Positions 1 to 7,809 of a stretch of DNA of 64,000 nt are shown here, piece by piece. A model generated the notes under the pieces. That model was not told where the DNA came from. It saw only the letters and a program-made list of their open reading frames with translations, and did not search any database. Position numbers and translations under genes: made by a program. Positions within the stretch are counted from its first letter, which is position 1, and the number at the start of each line of letters is the position of its first letter. This DNA comes from an uncultured Agathobacter sp. (GTDB lineage Bacteria; Bacillota; Clostridia; Lachnospirales; Lachnospiraceae), in NCBI GenBank assembly GCA_934365945.1, contig CAKRNE010000006.1:70704-134703 (forward strand), read 5' to 3'.

Positions 1-498
1 GCAAAGGTACCTGTTTTGCTGCCACAGGGACAGGTGCTTACAGTTGCCAATACGTGTCTGACTAATGATGGTGCAGCGTTTGTTGCACTGGCTTCAGAGC
101 AGTACGTGTCAGAGCATTGTATCAGACCTGTGGCGGAGCTTGTGGACGTGGTTATGACCGGCGGAGATCCTCTGATGAGTCCTAAAACCGCTGTGCTTGC
201 CATTGAAAAGCTTCTGAAAAAACACAATATGACATCGGGGGATATAGATGTTTTTGAGTGCAATGAAGCTTTTGCGGTAATTGATGAGCTTTTTATGAGA
301 GCTTATCCTGATGCAGTGGACAGATATAATATTTTTGGTGGGGCGCTGGCGTATGGGCATCCGTACGGTGCATCCGGCGGGATTATCACGCTGCACGCGG
401 TGAAGGCGCTTGAAAAGACCAAGGGCGAGTACGCGGTGGTGAGTGTTGCGGCAGCCGGTGGAATAGGCACAGCGATGCTTATCCGATATTGCAGATAA
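1..498 (+). CDS. thiolase-family protein, C-terminal part (5' truncated by window edge)
   Basis: The frame is open from base 1, so the N-terminal half lies outside the window. The visible 165 residues are the C-terminal thiolase domain: an NDGAA segment, the NEAFA box, and a GGALAYGHPYGASGG loop carrying the conserved active-site His. In the last motif, where biosynthetic and degradative thiolases have the catalytic Cys of CxGGGxG, this protein reads AAAGGIG, so the acid/base Cys is replaced by Ala. That makes ordinary acetyl-CoA acetyltransferase activity doubtful and suggests a specialised condensing or non-catalytic member. It is followed 64 bp downstream by an acyl-CoA ligase-like gene, which points to a small acyl-modification cluster continuing to the left. 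Substrate unknown. Confidence 0.85.
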   Translation, partial: AKVPVLLPQGQVLTVANTCLTNDGAAFVALASEQYVSEHCIRPVAELVDVVMTGGDPLMSPKTAVLAIEKLLKKHNMTSGDIDVFECNEAFAVIDELFMRAYPDAVDRYNIFGGALAYGHPYGASGGIITLHAVKALEKTKGEYAVVSVAAAGGIGTAMLIRYCR

Positions 499-562
499 AG
501 TGCAGGATACATTATAGAATACGATATATATTACAGTGTGTGATATGTTAGAGAGAGAAAAA

Positions 563-1801
563 ATGGATTATTTAGAGATGATGAGGCAGCAGCCTGAGGA
601 CAAAGAGGCTCTTGTTATAAATGGCGAAAGCTACACGTACAAAGAGCTTGTGAGCATGGCGGAGGAGTTTGGGCGTACGCTGCCGCAGACGTACAAAAAG
701 AAAATATATATAATACGGGAGAAAACTATTTTAAGGCAGTTGATTAGTTTTATCGGCTGCATGGGAACCGGTTGGATTCCGCTTATTGTTCCATATGATT
801 CAAAGGACAGCATTGCACAGCTTGCAAAGAGTATCGAAATCCCGCAAAAGGCAATTATGGCGGTGGCGACATCGGGCTCAACCGGTGTTCCGAAGATACT
901 TTTCAGATCCTACGAAAGCTGGGCTGGATTTTTCGATGAGCAGAATAAAATCTTTGGAATTACAGAAAAAAGCAGGCTGTTTGCACAGGGAAGCCTTGCA
1001 TTTACCGGGAATCTGAATCTTTATATGGCGCAGTTTTATGCTGGGGCGACCATGGTTGCGGAGGATGAATTTGCGCCGCAGCAGTGGGCTGGGAGGATTG
1101 TTAGCGAAAATGTCAATGCCATATATCTGATTCCGGTCAAATTGCTGCTGCTTCCACGCGTGATAAATAAAAGCTGTGGGCAGGTTGAAACCATTCTGGC
1201 CGGCTCACAGAGCCTTGGAAGGCAGGATGCGCAGAGCTTGAAGACTGTTTTTCCGAATGTGCGCATTGTGCTTTACTATGGGGCAAGTGAGCTGAATTAT
1301 ATCACATATGTGACGGATGAGGCCATGACCGGCAAAAGAAATCTGATCGGGCGGCCGTTTCCGGGCGTTTCGGTTGAGATTAAAGATGGAGAAATTTTTG
1401 TGGACACGCCATGGCATGTCGAGGGCATAGATATGCCGTTTTCACTGAAGGATATGGGATATATGGATGAGTCTGGCAATTTTTATTTTGAGGGGCGCAG
1501 TGATGACATTGTAAACATACGCGGGCGCAAGGTATCTCTGCTCAAGATTCAGAACAGGCTGGAGCAGCTTGACGAGGTGCAGGAGGCCTCTGTTGTTTAT
1601 ACCGGGAAAAATGACACGGGGATTGAAGCTTTTGTGGTATTGAAGGAGCTCGCTGCCGGTGTGGACGGAAGGCGCCTTTCAGAGGAGTTGAGAGAAACGC
1701 TGGCTCGCTTTGAGATGCCGCGTAAAATTGTTATTGTAGATGAGATACCGAAAAATGAAAGTGGCAAAATCATTAAAAACAATCGACAGATTCAGAAATA
1801 A
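563..1801 (+). CDS. AMP-binding (ANL superfamily) acyl-CoA synthetase-like protein
   Basis: About 412 residues, shorter than the usual 500 or so for this family; the N-terminal part before the P-loop is compact. Visible motifs are the ATP-binding TSGSTGVPK loop near residue 115, the YGASE motif (A5), and a C-terminal PKNESGKI motif whose Lys is the expected adenylation lysine. It should activate a carboxylic acid with ATP and transfer it to CoA or a carrier; the acid cannot be named. The start is placed at ATG 563 because GAGAGAG lies just before it; GTG 536 and ATG 545 are possible alternatives. It is probably co-transcribed with the thiolase-like gene. Confidence 0.82.
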   Translation: MDYLEMMRQQPEDKEALVINGESYTYKELVSMAEEFGRTLPQTYKKKIYIIREKTILRQLISFIGCMGTGWIPLIVPYDSKDSIAQLAKSIEIPQKAIMAVATSGSTGVPKILFRSYESWAGFFDEQNKIFGITEKSRLFAQGSLAFTGNLNLYMAQFYAGATMVAEDEFAPQQWAGRIVSENVNAIYLIPVKLLLLPRVINKSCGQVETILAGSQSLGRQDAQSLKTVFPNVRIVLYYGASELNYITYVTDEAMTGKRNLIGRPFPGVSVEIKDGEIFVDTPWHVEGIDMPFSLKDMGYMDESGNFYFEGRSDDIVNIRGRKVSLLKIQNRLEQLDEVQEASVVYTGKNDTGIEAFVVLKELAAGVDGRRLSEELRETLARFEMPRKIVIVDEIPKNESGKIIKNNRQIQK

Positions 1802-1820
1802 ACGTTATAATATAATTTAA

Positions 1821-1866
1821 TAGATAACTGTTCAGAACCGTTGATAAAAAGCTGATGCGTCATGCT
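1821..1866 (+). repeat. inverted-repeat copy, left (pairs with 5189-5236)
   Basis: This stretch (TTCAGAACC, TGATA, AAAAGCTGATGCGTCAT in order) reappears as the reverse complement at 5191-5236 with a few mismatches and a 4-base gap. The two copies face each other and bracket the two genes at 1934 and 3581. The left copy is itself half of an imperfect palindrome that extends to about base 1902. Confidence 0.7.
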
Positions 1867-1933
1867 CGCATGTCAGCAGCGGTTTTAAATAGCTATTCTA
1901 ACAGTATAAAACAGTTCCAGGGAAGGGGATTTT

Positions 1934-3478
1934 ATGCAAGATAAAAAACAAAAGAAAACAAAGCTTCAACTGATGTTTATGATTCTGATTTTTATGGTTG
2001 TGCTGCTCACGGATTTCTTCGCTATCATCAATTATCCGCAGGAATACATACTTATTGCAGTCATAACGGTAATTCTTCTGATTTATCTGTGGGGAGTGGT
2101 AAACGGACTTTTCACTCTGCGCACATTGAAGGAGGAACGCAGAGAGGAGCAGTATGACAGTATTTTCAAGTCAGAAAAGGCCTCATATCTCATGCTCAAG
2201 AAATATTTTGAGGAGATAGAAGAAAAGATAGATATTTTACAGGAGGCTTCAAAGGTTCCTACAGAGGCTATAATAGGCGCTCAGAAGGGAATTGCGAAGG
2301 TTGTCATCAACAGAAACAAGGAGAATGCAGATGCAATCATGGGCTCAAACGAGCAGCTTTTAGAGTCTGTCGAGAGGTTTGAGGCCAAACTCAAGGAGAG
2401 CGATGAGTTCATCATTGAAAACCAGAAAAATGTCCTTTATGAGAATCTTAAGGAAATCATGGACAGACAGCAGACTCTCTCTGACAGCATAAAGGATATG
2501 GAAACACGCCTGAGTCAGGTGATTGCTGCAAATCCGGTGCAGTTTACGGCAAATGTTGAGATGCCAAAGACAATCACTGCCGTGCCATCTGTAAGTGAGG
2601 CGGCAGCAAAGCCGGTGACAGCTCAAAACAGCCATATAAAGCATGAGGTGGTTGATGATTTCATAGTTCCGGCAGTTGACGAACCTGTTGATATGGCAGC
2701 GGCAGTTGAGCCTGCGGTTGAGCCAATTGCGGAGCCTGCAATTGAACCTGCGGCTGAACCAACCGCTGAACCGGTTATTGAGCCGACAATCGAGCCGGTT
2801 GCTGAGCCGGTTAATGCAGCAGCACAGGAGATGCCGGTTGAGTCGGTAGTTGAGCAGAAACCGGTCGAGACCCCGGCAAGCAAACCGGAGCCAGCGAGCG
2901 AGCCAGAGCTAGTAGTAGAGCAGGCCCCTGCCACAGAAGCTGCAGCAGATACCGCAAACAGCGATCCAAACCGCCAGTTGAGTGCAGACGAGATAGCGGC
3001 ACTTTTTGCAGGAGCAAACGCAGGAGCGGCTGAACCGGAGCCAGCGAGCGAGCCAGAGCCTGTAGTAGAGCCAGCCCCAGCCACAGAAGCTGCAGCAGAT
3101 ACGACAAACAGCGATCCAAACCGCCAGTTGAGTGCAGACGAGATAGCGGCACTTTTCGCAGGAGCAAACGCAGGAGCGGCTGAACCGGAGCCAGCGAGTG
3201 AGCCAGAGCCTGTAGTAGAGCCAGCTCCAGCCGCAGAAGAAGCAGTAGCAGATACGACAAACAGCGATCCAAACCGCCAGTTGAGTGCAGACGAGATAGC
3301 GGCACTTTTTGCAGGAGCAAACGCAGGAGCAGCTGAACCGGAGCCAGCGAGTGAACCTGAACCGGTTGAGACCCCGGCAAGTGAGCCGGAACCGGAAAAT
3401 CCTCCGGTTGTTGATTTGAACAACACAAATCGTAATCTCACGCCGGATGAGATAGCCGCTTTATTTAAAGGGCAGTAA
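1934..3478 (+). CDS. membrane-anchored coiled-coil protein with C-terminal 'LSADEIAALF' tandem repeats
   Basis: 514 residues, not a family I can name. Residues about 12-32 and 38-56 are two hydrophobic segments that should anchor the protein in the membrane; residues 60-190 are charged and helical (coiled coil likely). Residues 230-320 are a Pro/Glu/Ala-rich, low-complexity linker. From about residue 320 there are three near-identical 50-51-residue repeats, each ending in the motif NRQLSADEIAALFAG, and a fourth diverged copy, NRNLTPDEIAALFKG, forms the C-terminus. The motif resembles the N-terminal LSQDEIDALL peptide of flagellar switch proteins FliM/FliY, which binds phosphorylated CheY. Strong ribosome binding site (AAGGGG). 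Its role could be a membrane tether with repeated docking peptides; that is inference. Confidence 0.75.
   Translation: MQDKKQKKTKLQLMFMILIFMVVLLTDFFAIINYPQEYILIAVITVILLIYLWGVVNGLFTLRTLKEERREEQYDSIFKSEKASYLMLKKYFEEIEEKIDILQEASKVPTEAIIGAQKGIAKVVINRNKENADAIMGSNEQLLESVERFEAKLKESDEFIIENQKNVLYENLKEIMDRQQTLSDSIKDMETRLSQVIAANPVQFTANVEMPKTITAVPSVSEAAAKPVTAQNSHIKHEVVDDFIVPAVDEPVDMAAAVEPAVEPIAEPAIEPAAEPTAEPVIEPTIEPVAEPVNAAAQEMPVESVVEQKPVETPASKPEPASEPELVVEQAPATEAAADTANSDPNRQLSADEIAALFAGANAGAAEPEPASEPEPVVEPAPATEAAADTTNSDPNRQLSADEIAALFAGANAGAAEPEPASEPEPVVEPAPAAEEAVADTTNSDPNRQLSADEIAALFAGANAGAAEPEPASEPEPVETPASEPEPENPPVVDLNNTNRNLTPDEIAALFKGQ
2957..3410 (+). repeat. in-frame tandem repeats, about 150 bp units
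   Basis: Nearly identical units begin at 2957, 3107 and 3260 (spacing 150 and 153 bp), with a partial diverged copy after 3410. Spacing is a multiple of three, so copy number can change without breaking the reading frame. The high nucleotide identity between units suggests recent expansion or ongoing homogenisation. Confidence 0.9.
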
Positions 3479-3519
3479 AATAAAGAAATAATATTTTGTA
3501 ATTATCTCACAAATATGTT

Positions 3520-3552
3520 AAAGTGTGCATGTTATAAAAATATGCACACTTT
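3520..3552 (+). terminator. perfect 11-bp hairpin followed by T-rich tract
   Basis: AAAGTGTGCAT (3520-3530) pairs perfectly with ATGCACACTTT (3542-3552), followed by ATTTTTG. It sits between the repeat protein and the helicase and most simply terminates the former. It could also be in the helicase 5' leader and act as a cold- or autoregulatory hairpin. Confidence 0.6.
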
Positions 3553-3580
3553 ATTTTTGAAAGGAAATCTAAAAGAATAT

Positions 3581-5173
3581 ATGGAAACAATCAGATTTGA
3601 CGAATTAGAACTAAACCCTAAGATTTTGCGAGGCATCAAGGACATGGGCTTTGAGGAGGCAACTCCCATCCAGGCTCAGGGAATCCCGGCAGTGCTTTCA
3701 GGCAGGGATGTAATCGGACAGGCGCAGACCGGAACCGGAAAGACAGCAGCCTTTGGTATTCCGGTGCTTGAGAGTGTTGATGCATCAAGCCACAAGACAC
3801 AGGTTATCATCCTCTCTCCTACAAGGGAGCTTGCCATCCAGGTGGCGGATGAAATCAGAAAGCTCGCAAAATATATGCATGGCGTGAAGGTACTTCCGGT
3901 ATACGGAGGACAGGATATCAGCCGTCAGATTAAGGCACTTAAGGGTGGTGTGCAGATTATTATCGGAACCCCGGGCCGTCTGATGGATCATCTCAGGAGA
4001 AAGACAATCAGACCTGACCATGTAAAGACAATCGTGCTCGATGAGGCAGATGAGATGCTCAACATGGGCTTCAGGGAGGATATCGAGACAGTTCTCGAAT
4101 ACCTGCCACAGGAGCATCAGACAGTACTTTTCTCAGCAACAATGCCAAAGCCTATTTTGGAAATTACAAGAAAATATCAGCATGATGCCATCAACATCAA
4201 AATTGTGAAAAAAGAGCTGACAGTCGCAAATATCGACCAGTATTACTATGATGTGAAGCGCAAGGACAAGATAGATGTGCTCACGAGACTGTTGGATTAC
4301 TATAATCCAAAGCTTTCGCTTGTATTCTGCAACACCAAGAAGATGGTTGACGAGCTGGCATATGAGCTTTGCGGACGCGGCTACAGTGCAGAGGGACTGC
4401 ATGGCGATATGAAGCAGGTGCAGAGGGATCGTGTCATGAAGAATTTCAGAAACGGAAAGACAGATATTCTTATTGCCACAGATGTTGCAGCACGCGGAAT
4501 TGACGTGGATGATGTGGAGGCTGTTTTCAATTATGATCTGCCTCAGGATGACGAGTACTATGTACACAGAATCGGTCGTACAGGAAGAGCCGGCCGCTGC
4601 GGAAAGGCATTCAACTTTGTAAAGGGCAAGGAGGTCTACAAGCTCAAGGATATCCAGCGCTACTGCAAGACAAAAATCTATGCACAGCCAATCCCTTCAT
4701 CTGATGATGTTGCCAAAATCAGGGCGGAAAAGATTATGGACCAGATTTCCACTATCATAGATGAGGAAAATCTTTCAAATGTCATTGATATTATAGAGAA
4801 TCAGATAAATGAGTCAGATTACACAGCAATGGATATTGCAGCGGCATTTTTATACCAGGCTATGGGCGCTTCTGAGATATCCACAACTGAATCAAAGGAT
4901 GACTATGATTTCCACAATACAGGAGCAGAGGATGGCATGGTTCGTCTGTTTATCAACGTCGGAAAGAAGGACAAGATAAAGCCGGGCGATATTTTAGGCG
5001 CCATTGCAGGCGAGTCAGGCATGCCGGGCAGGCTTGTCGGTGCAATCGATATGTATGACAAGTATACATTTGTTGAGGTGCCGGCTGAGTATGGCAAGGA
5101 AGTGCTCAATGCCATGAAGAATGCAAAGATAAAGGGCCGCTCTGTGAACATGGAGCCTGCAAATTCACGATAG
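3581..5173 (+). CDS. DEAD-box ATP-dependent RNA helicase with DbpA-type RNA-binding domain
   Basis: About 530 residues (CshA/DeaD/DbpA group). It carries the Q motif region, motif I AQTGTGKT, PTRELA, TPGR, DEAD, SAT, ARGID and HRIGRTGRAGR in the right order across residues 1-370. The C-terminal 75 residues (MVRLFINVGKKDKIKPG onward) match the DbpA RNA-recognition domain that binds 23S rRNA in DbpA, so a role in ribosome assembly or cold adaptation is likely. The start at ATG 3581 gives a product beginning METIRF, directly before the Q motif; an upstream in-frame start at 3515 would add 22 residues that lie inside the hairpin and are unlikely. Confidence 0.93.
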   Translation: METIRFDELELNPKILRGIKDMGFEEATPIQAQGIPAVLSGRDVIGQAQTGTGKTAAFGIPVLESVDASSHKTQVIILSPTRELAIQVADEIRKLAKYMHGVKVLPVYGGQDISRQIKALKGGVQIIIGTPGRLMDHLRRKTIRPDHVKTIVLDEADEMLNMGFREDIETVLEYLPQEHQTVLFSATMPKPILEITRKYQHDAINIKIVKKELTVANIDQYYYDVKRKDKIDVLTRLLDYYNPKLSLVFCNTKKMVDELAYELCGRGYSAEGLHGDMKQVQRDRVMKNFRNGKTDILIATDVAARGIDVDDVEAVFNYDLPQDDEYYVHRIGRTGRAGRCGKAFNFVKGKEVYKLKDIQRYCKTKIYAQPIPSSDDVAKIRAEKIMDQISTIIDEENLSNVIDIIENQINESDYTAMDIAAAFLYQAMGASEISTTESKDDYDFHNTGAEDGMVRLFINVGKKDKIKPGDILGAIAGESGMPGRLVGAIDMYDKYTFVEVPAEYGKEVLNAMKNAKIKGRSVNMEPANSR

Positions 5174-5188
5174 CAAAGTCAGACTTTT

Positions 5189-5236
5189 CTGATGACGCAT
5201 CAGCTTTTCTTGTTATCAGTGGTTCTGAATAGTTTC
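5189..5236 (-). repeat. inverted-repeat copy, right (pairs with 1821-1866)
   Basis: The reverse complement contains TTCAGAACC, TGATAAC and GAAAAGCTGATGCGTCAT, matching the left copy with few changes. It lies between the helicase stop codon and the terminator. Confidence 0.7.
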
Positions 5237-5250
5237 GATGGCTGTATAAA

Positions 5251-5288
5251 AAAATACCGGGACACAAACTGTGTGTCCCGGTATTTTT
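5251..5288 (+). terminator. strong intrinsic terminator, probably bidirectional
   Basis: A 16-bp perfect stem (AAAATACCGGGACACA with its complement, loop of about 5) with A-tract on one side and T-tract on the other. It can end the helicase gene on the plus strand and the small membrane-protein gene on the minus strand. Confidence 0.9.
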
Positions 5289-5290
5289 GA

Positions 5291-5434
5291 TTACTTGTCG
5301 TCATCGATTCCCCAATGCTCTTTCATGTAATCCTTTCCCATTCCTCCGCCGATATCATTCTGATTTCTGCGAAGATAATTTACAAATATTCCACCAACAA
5401 CTGCAAAAATGATAAGTGCTGCAAGTACTACCAT
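5291..5434 (-). CDS. small single-span membrane protein (47 aa)
   Basis: Short gene reading toward the terminator. The product begins MVVLAALIIFAVVGGIFVNY, one clear transmembrane segment, followed by a basic patch (LRRNQ) and a polar tail ending in DDDK. A good ribosome binding site (AAGGGAG, 5 bases before ATG 5434) and correct placement of stop codon and terminator support it as real. No family recognised; a signal-anchor peptide or small membrane regulator are possibilities. Confidence 0.75.
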   Translation of the reverse strand: MVVLAALIIFAVVGGIFVNYLRRNQNDIGGGMGKDYMKEHWGIDDDK

Positions 5435-5604
5435 ATGGTCTCCCTTCTGAAACATTTGTCAGTTTCAAAAAACGCTGTAACTATTCGTTCGAAAATAAAC
5501 GAAAAACAATTGGTTGCCATCATTATAGCAAAATTGTCAGATAAGTCAATATACAAATCAGCTATTGTTTACACTAAAGCGCGCCCGGGATACTGGTCAC
5601 GAAA

Positions 5605-6834
5605 TCACGCGTCAGCCAGCATCAGCACATGCTTCACAATTGATTTAATTACATTAACCGCTGTCTCCATGCCTTCCACTGATATGTGCTCAAACGGGCC
5701 GTGGAAGCCGTAGCCGCCTGTGCCGAGGTTTGGACAAGGAAGACCCATGAAGGATAAGCGTGCGCCGTCTGTACCGCCGCGAACAGGACGTGAGAGCGGC
5801 TTTAGGCCGTTTTCTGCTATGGCAGTTTTTGCCAGGTCGATAATGTACATATTGTCCTTTATGATTGAAAGCATATTCTCGTAAGAGTGAGTGATAGTGA
5901 CAGAAACAGTGCCCTCACCATATTTTTTGTTCATCTCTATCTCAAGAGAGCGGAGCGTATCAAGCTTTTTGGCAAAAAGAGCCTTGTCGTGGTCACGCAC
6001 AATATATGACAGATGAGCCGAAGCTACATCACCGCTCATATCGCACAGATGATAAAAGCCCTCTCTGTCCTCAGTGGTGGCAGGAGTCTCGTTTGCAGGC
6101 AGCGCTGCGGCAATTTCGCAGCCGACCAAAGCAGCATTGACCATGATATCCTTTGCCTCGCCCGGATGCACGTTGACGCCCTTTATGGTAAACTCGGCGC
6201 TTGCAGCATTAAAGTTTTCATAGGCCACCTCGCCCTCGTAATCACCGTCCACGGTGTAGGCAAAATCGGCCTCAAAATAGTCCAGATCAAACAAATCCGC
6301 ACCTTTTCCGACCTCCTCGTCCGGGGTAAATCCAACCCAGATATCGCCGTGAGGAGTACTCTCTGCGATAATCTGCTCTAAGGCAGTCATAATCTCAGCC
6401 ACACCGGCCTTATCATCAGCACCAAGCAGAGTAGTGCCGTCCGTGGTGATGAGAGTGCGTCCGGTGCAGGCCTTAAGATCAGGGAAATCCTTAGTCATCA
6501 GGTAGTCACCGGAGCCCTGCAATAAGATATTGCTGCCGTCATAATCGTGGAGAATCTGAGGCTTGACATTCTCGCCTGAAAAATCAGGTGCAGTATCCAT
6601 GTGTGCAATAAAGCCAACTGCCTTTTTGTGCTCCATGCCTGGTGTGGCAGGCAGCAGTCCATATACATAGCAGTGCTCGGTGAGCACAACCTTCGATAAA
6701 CCAAGCTCCTTAAGCTCAGACTCAAGCTCTTTTGCTAAAGCAAACTCCCTTTCACTGCTTGGTATCTTATCACTGGCTTCATCTGATGTGGTGTGATAGC
6801 CCACATATTTTAATAATCTTTCTTCTACCTTCAT
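5605..6834 (-). CDS. pepT: peptidase T (tripeptide aminopeptidase)
   Basis: 409 residues, the normal length for this M20 metallopeptidase, which removes the N-terminal residue from tripeptides in the cytoplasm. Zinc-binding signatures are present in order: AHMDTAPDF, LGADDKAG, TPDEEVGKG, VDGDYEGE, HPGEAKD and the C-terminal GGTDGARLSFMGLP with FHGPFEH. Ribosome binding site AAAGGAT upstream of the start. It stands alone between a small membrane-protein gene and tRNA-Lys. A dyad (CTGAGA..CTTTT with its complement) at about 6852-6889 in the upstream region may be regulatory. Confidence 0.96.
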   Translation of the reverse strand: MKVEERLLKYVGYHTTSDEASDKIPSSEREFALAKELESELKELGLSKVVLTEHCYVYGLLPATPGMEHKKAVGFIAHMDTAPDFSGENVKPQILHDYDGSNILLQGSGDYLMTKDFPDLKACTGRTLITTDGTTLLGADDKAGVAEIMTALEQIIAESTPHGDIWVGFTPDEEVGKGADLFDLDYFEADFAYTVDGDYEGEVAYENFNAASAEFTIKGVNVHPGEAKDIMVNAALVGCEIAAALPANETPATTEDREGFYHLCDMSGDVASAHLSYIVRDHDKALFAKKLDTLRSLEIEMNKKYGEGTVSVTITHSYENMLSIIKDNMYIIDLAKTAIAENGLKPLSRPVRGGTDGARLSFMGLPCPNLGTGGYGFHGPFEHISVEGMETAVNVIKSIVKHVLMLADA

Positions 6835-6979
6835 TATCTGTAAATCCTTTCTGAGAGACTTTTAATGGAAATCGGGTACAAAAAGTCTCAGTGTATAGAA
6901 AATAATATAGCTCAAAATGGCGTAAAATCAACAGTTTTACGCAAAACTAAAAAAAATTTAAAAAAATTGAAAAAAAGTG

Positions 6980-7008
6980 TTGCATTTTTATAAACTATAC
7001 TATATAAT
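6980..7008 (+). promoter_or_regulatory. promoter of tRNA-Lys
   Basis: TTGCAT (6980-6985) and TATAAT (7003-7008) with 17-bp spacing, 40 bp before the tRNA. Transcription should start near 7015. Confidence 0.7.
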
Positions 7009-7048
7009 AAATCTCGCGTTAAGGAAAGCGCAAAACAATTTAAGAAAC

Positions 7049-7121
7049 GCGCCTCTAGCTCATTTGGTAGAGCACCTGACTCTTAATCAGGGTGTGCAGG
7101 GTTCGAGCCCCTGGAGGCGCA
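7049..7121 (+). tRNA. tRNA-Lys, anticodon CTT
   Basis: Seven-base acceptor stem GCGCCTC pairs with GAGGCGC at 7114-7120; D arm with TAGCTCATTTGGTAGAG, anticodon loop CTCTTAA (anticodon CTT, reading AAG), T arm with GGTTCGAGCCC. CCA is not encoded. Confidence 0.95.
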
Positions 7122-7130
7122 CTCAAAGGT

Positions 7131-7175
7131 ACCGGTTTTATGGACGTACGAGCCATAGGGTTGGTGCTTTTTTTG
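7131..7175 (+). terminator. terminator after tRNA-Lys
   Basis: A 13-bp stem using several G-U pairs (ACC..TATGG with CCATA..GGT) followed by a run of eight T. Confidence 0.7.
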
Positions 7176-7338
7176 TTGTATAATCATATTGCAGGCAAGG
7201 AGCTATCGAGCTACAGCATTAGTATAATAGTCCTATAAAATTTAAAAATAGGGATTGCTATTTCGAAAATTTGAGTATATACTGATGAATAGGACAAAAG
7301 TAACATTAGAGGTAAAACAAAATAGTCGGAGTATAAAT

Positions 7339-7809
7339 ATGGTAAAGACAGTTGATAAATTTTCGATTGAAAATAGGGCTGACGAAGAGATAAAATTTGC
7401 CGTAGAAAATGTTATCCGGCATGAATATGACAATGCGGTAAATCACATAAAAAAAGCACTCGGCATGTTGAAAAGCATCGGGTGCATGGAAAAATATGTG
7501 GAATACCTGAATATACTTGGATTGGTATATGAGCTGGATAACAAAGAAAGTGCGGCATTTGACTGCTATCTTGAGAGTCTTGCCAATGCAGAGATAATGC
7601 GCTCGAAGGACTTGAAGGCAATGATATACAGTAACATTGCGTCAAGCTATAGCAAGATGGGAAGAAACAAGGAAGCGCAGCGGTATTTTAATGATGCGCG
7701 TGATGAGTACGGCGCTTTGTCGGAGGATACAGAGGAACGCCACAGAATGTGGGTAATGTTTGAGTATGTCAATAATGCAATAAACGACAGGTATGTCGCC
7801 CTATCTTGA
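7339..7809 (+). CDS. TPR-repeat protein, function unknown
   Basis: About 156 residues made of tetratricopeptide-like helices: LNILGLVYELDNKESAAFD and YSNIASSYSKMGRNKEAQRY have the usual TPR pattern of small and aromatic positions. Such proteins mediate protein-protein contacts; similar helices often precede GGDEF domains in Lachnospiraceae, but no catalytic domain follows here. The start is set at ATG 7339 (weak CGGAG upstream); ATG 7285 is also possible. Its last 9 bases overlap the 3' end of convergent trmB, so it may be the truncated N-terminal part of a longer ancestral gene. Confidence 0.6.
   Translation: MVKTVDKFSIENRADEEIKFAVENVIRHEYDNAVNHIKKALGMLKSIGCMEKYVEYLNILGLVYELDNKESAAFDCYLESLANAEIMRSKDLKAMIYSNIASSYSKMGRNKEAQRYFNDARDEYGALSEDTEERHRMWVMFEYVNNAINDRYVALS

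Noticed and set aside
2957..3410. CRISPR-like regular repeats
   Set aside because: The units are 150 bp, in frame and wholly coding; no short palindromic repeat with unique spacers and no cas genes.
2623..3441. 272-residue minus-strand frame of Ala/Gly/Ser repeats
   Set aside because: It is the antisense shadow of the tandem-repeat protein; no ribosome binding site and the plus-strand frame has clear domain structure.
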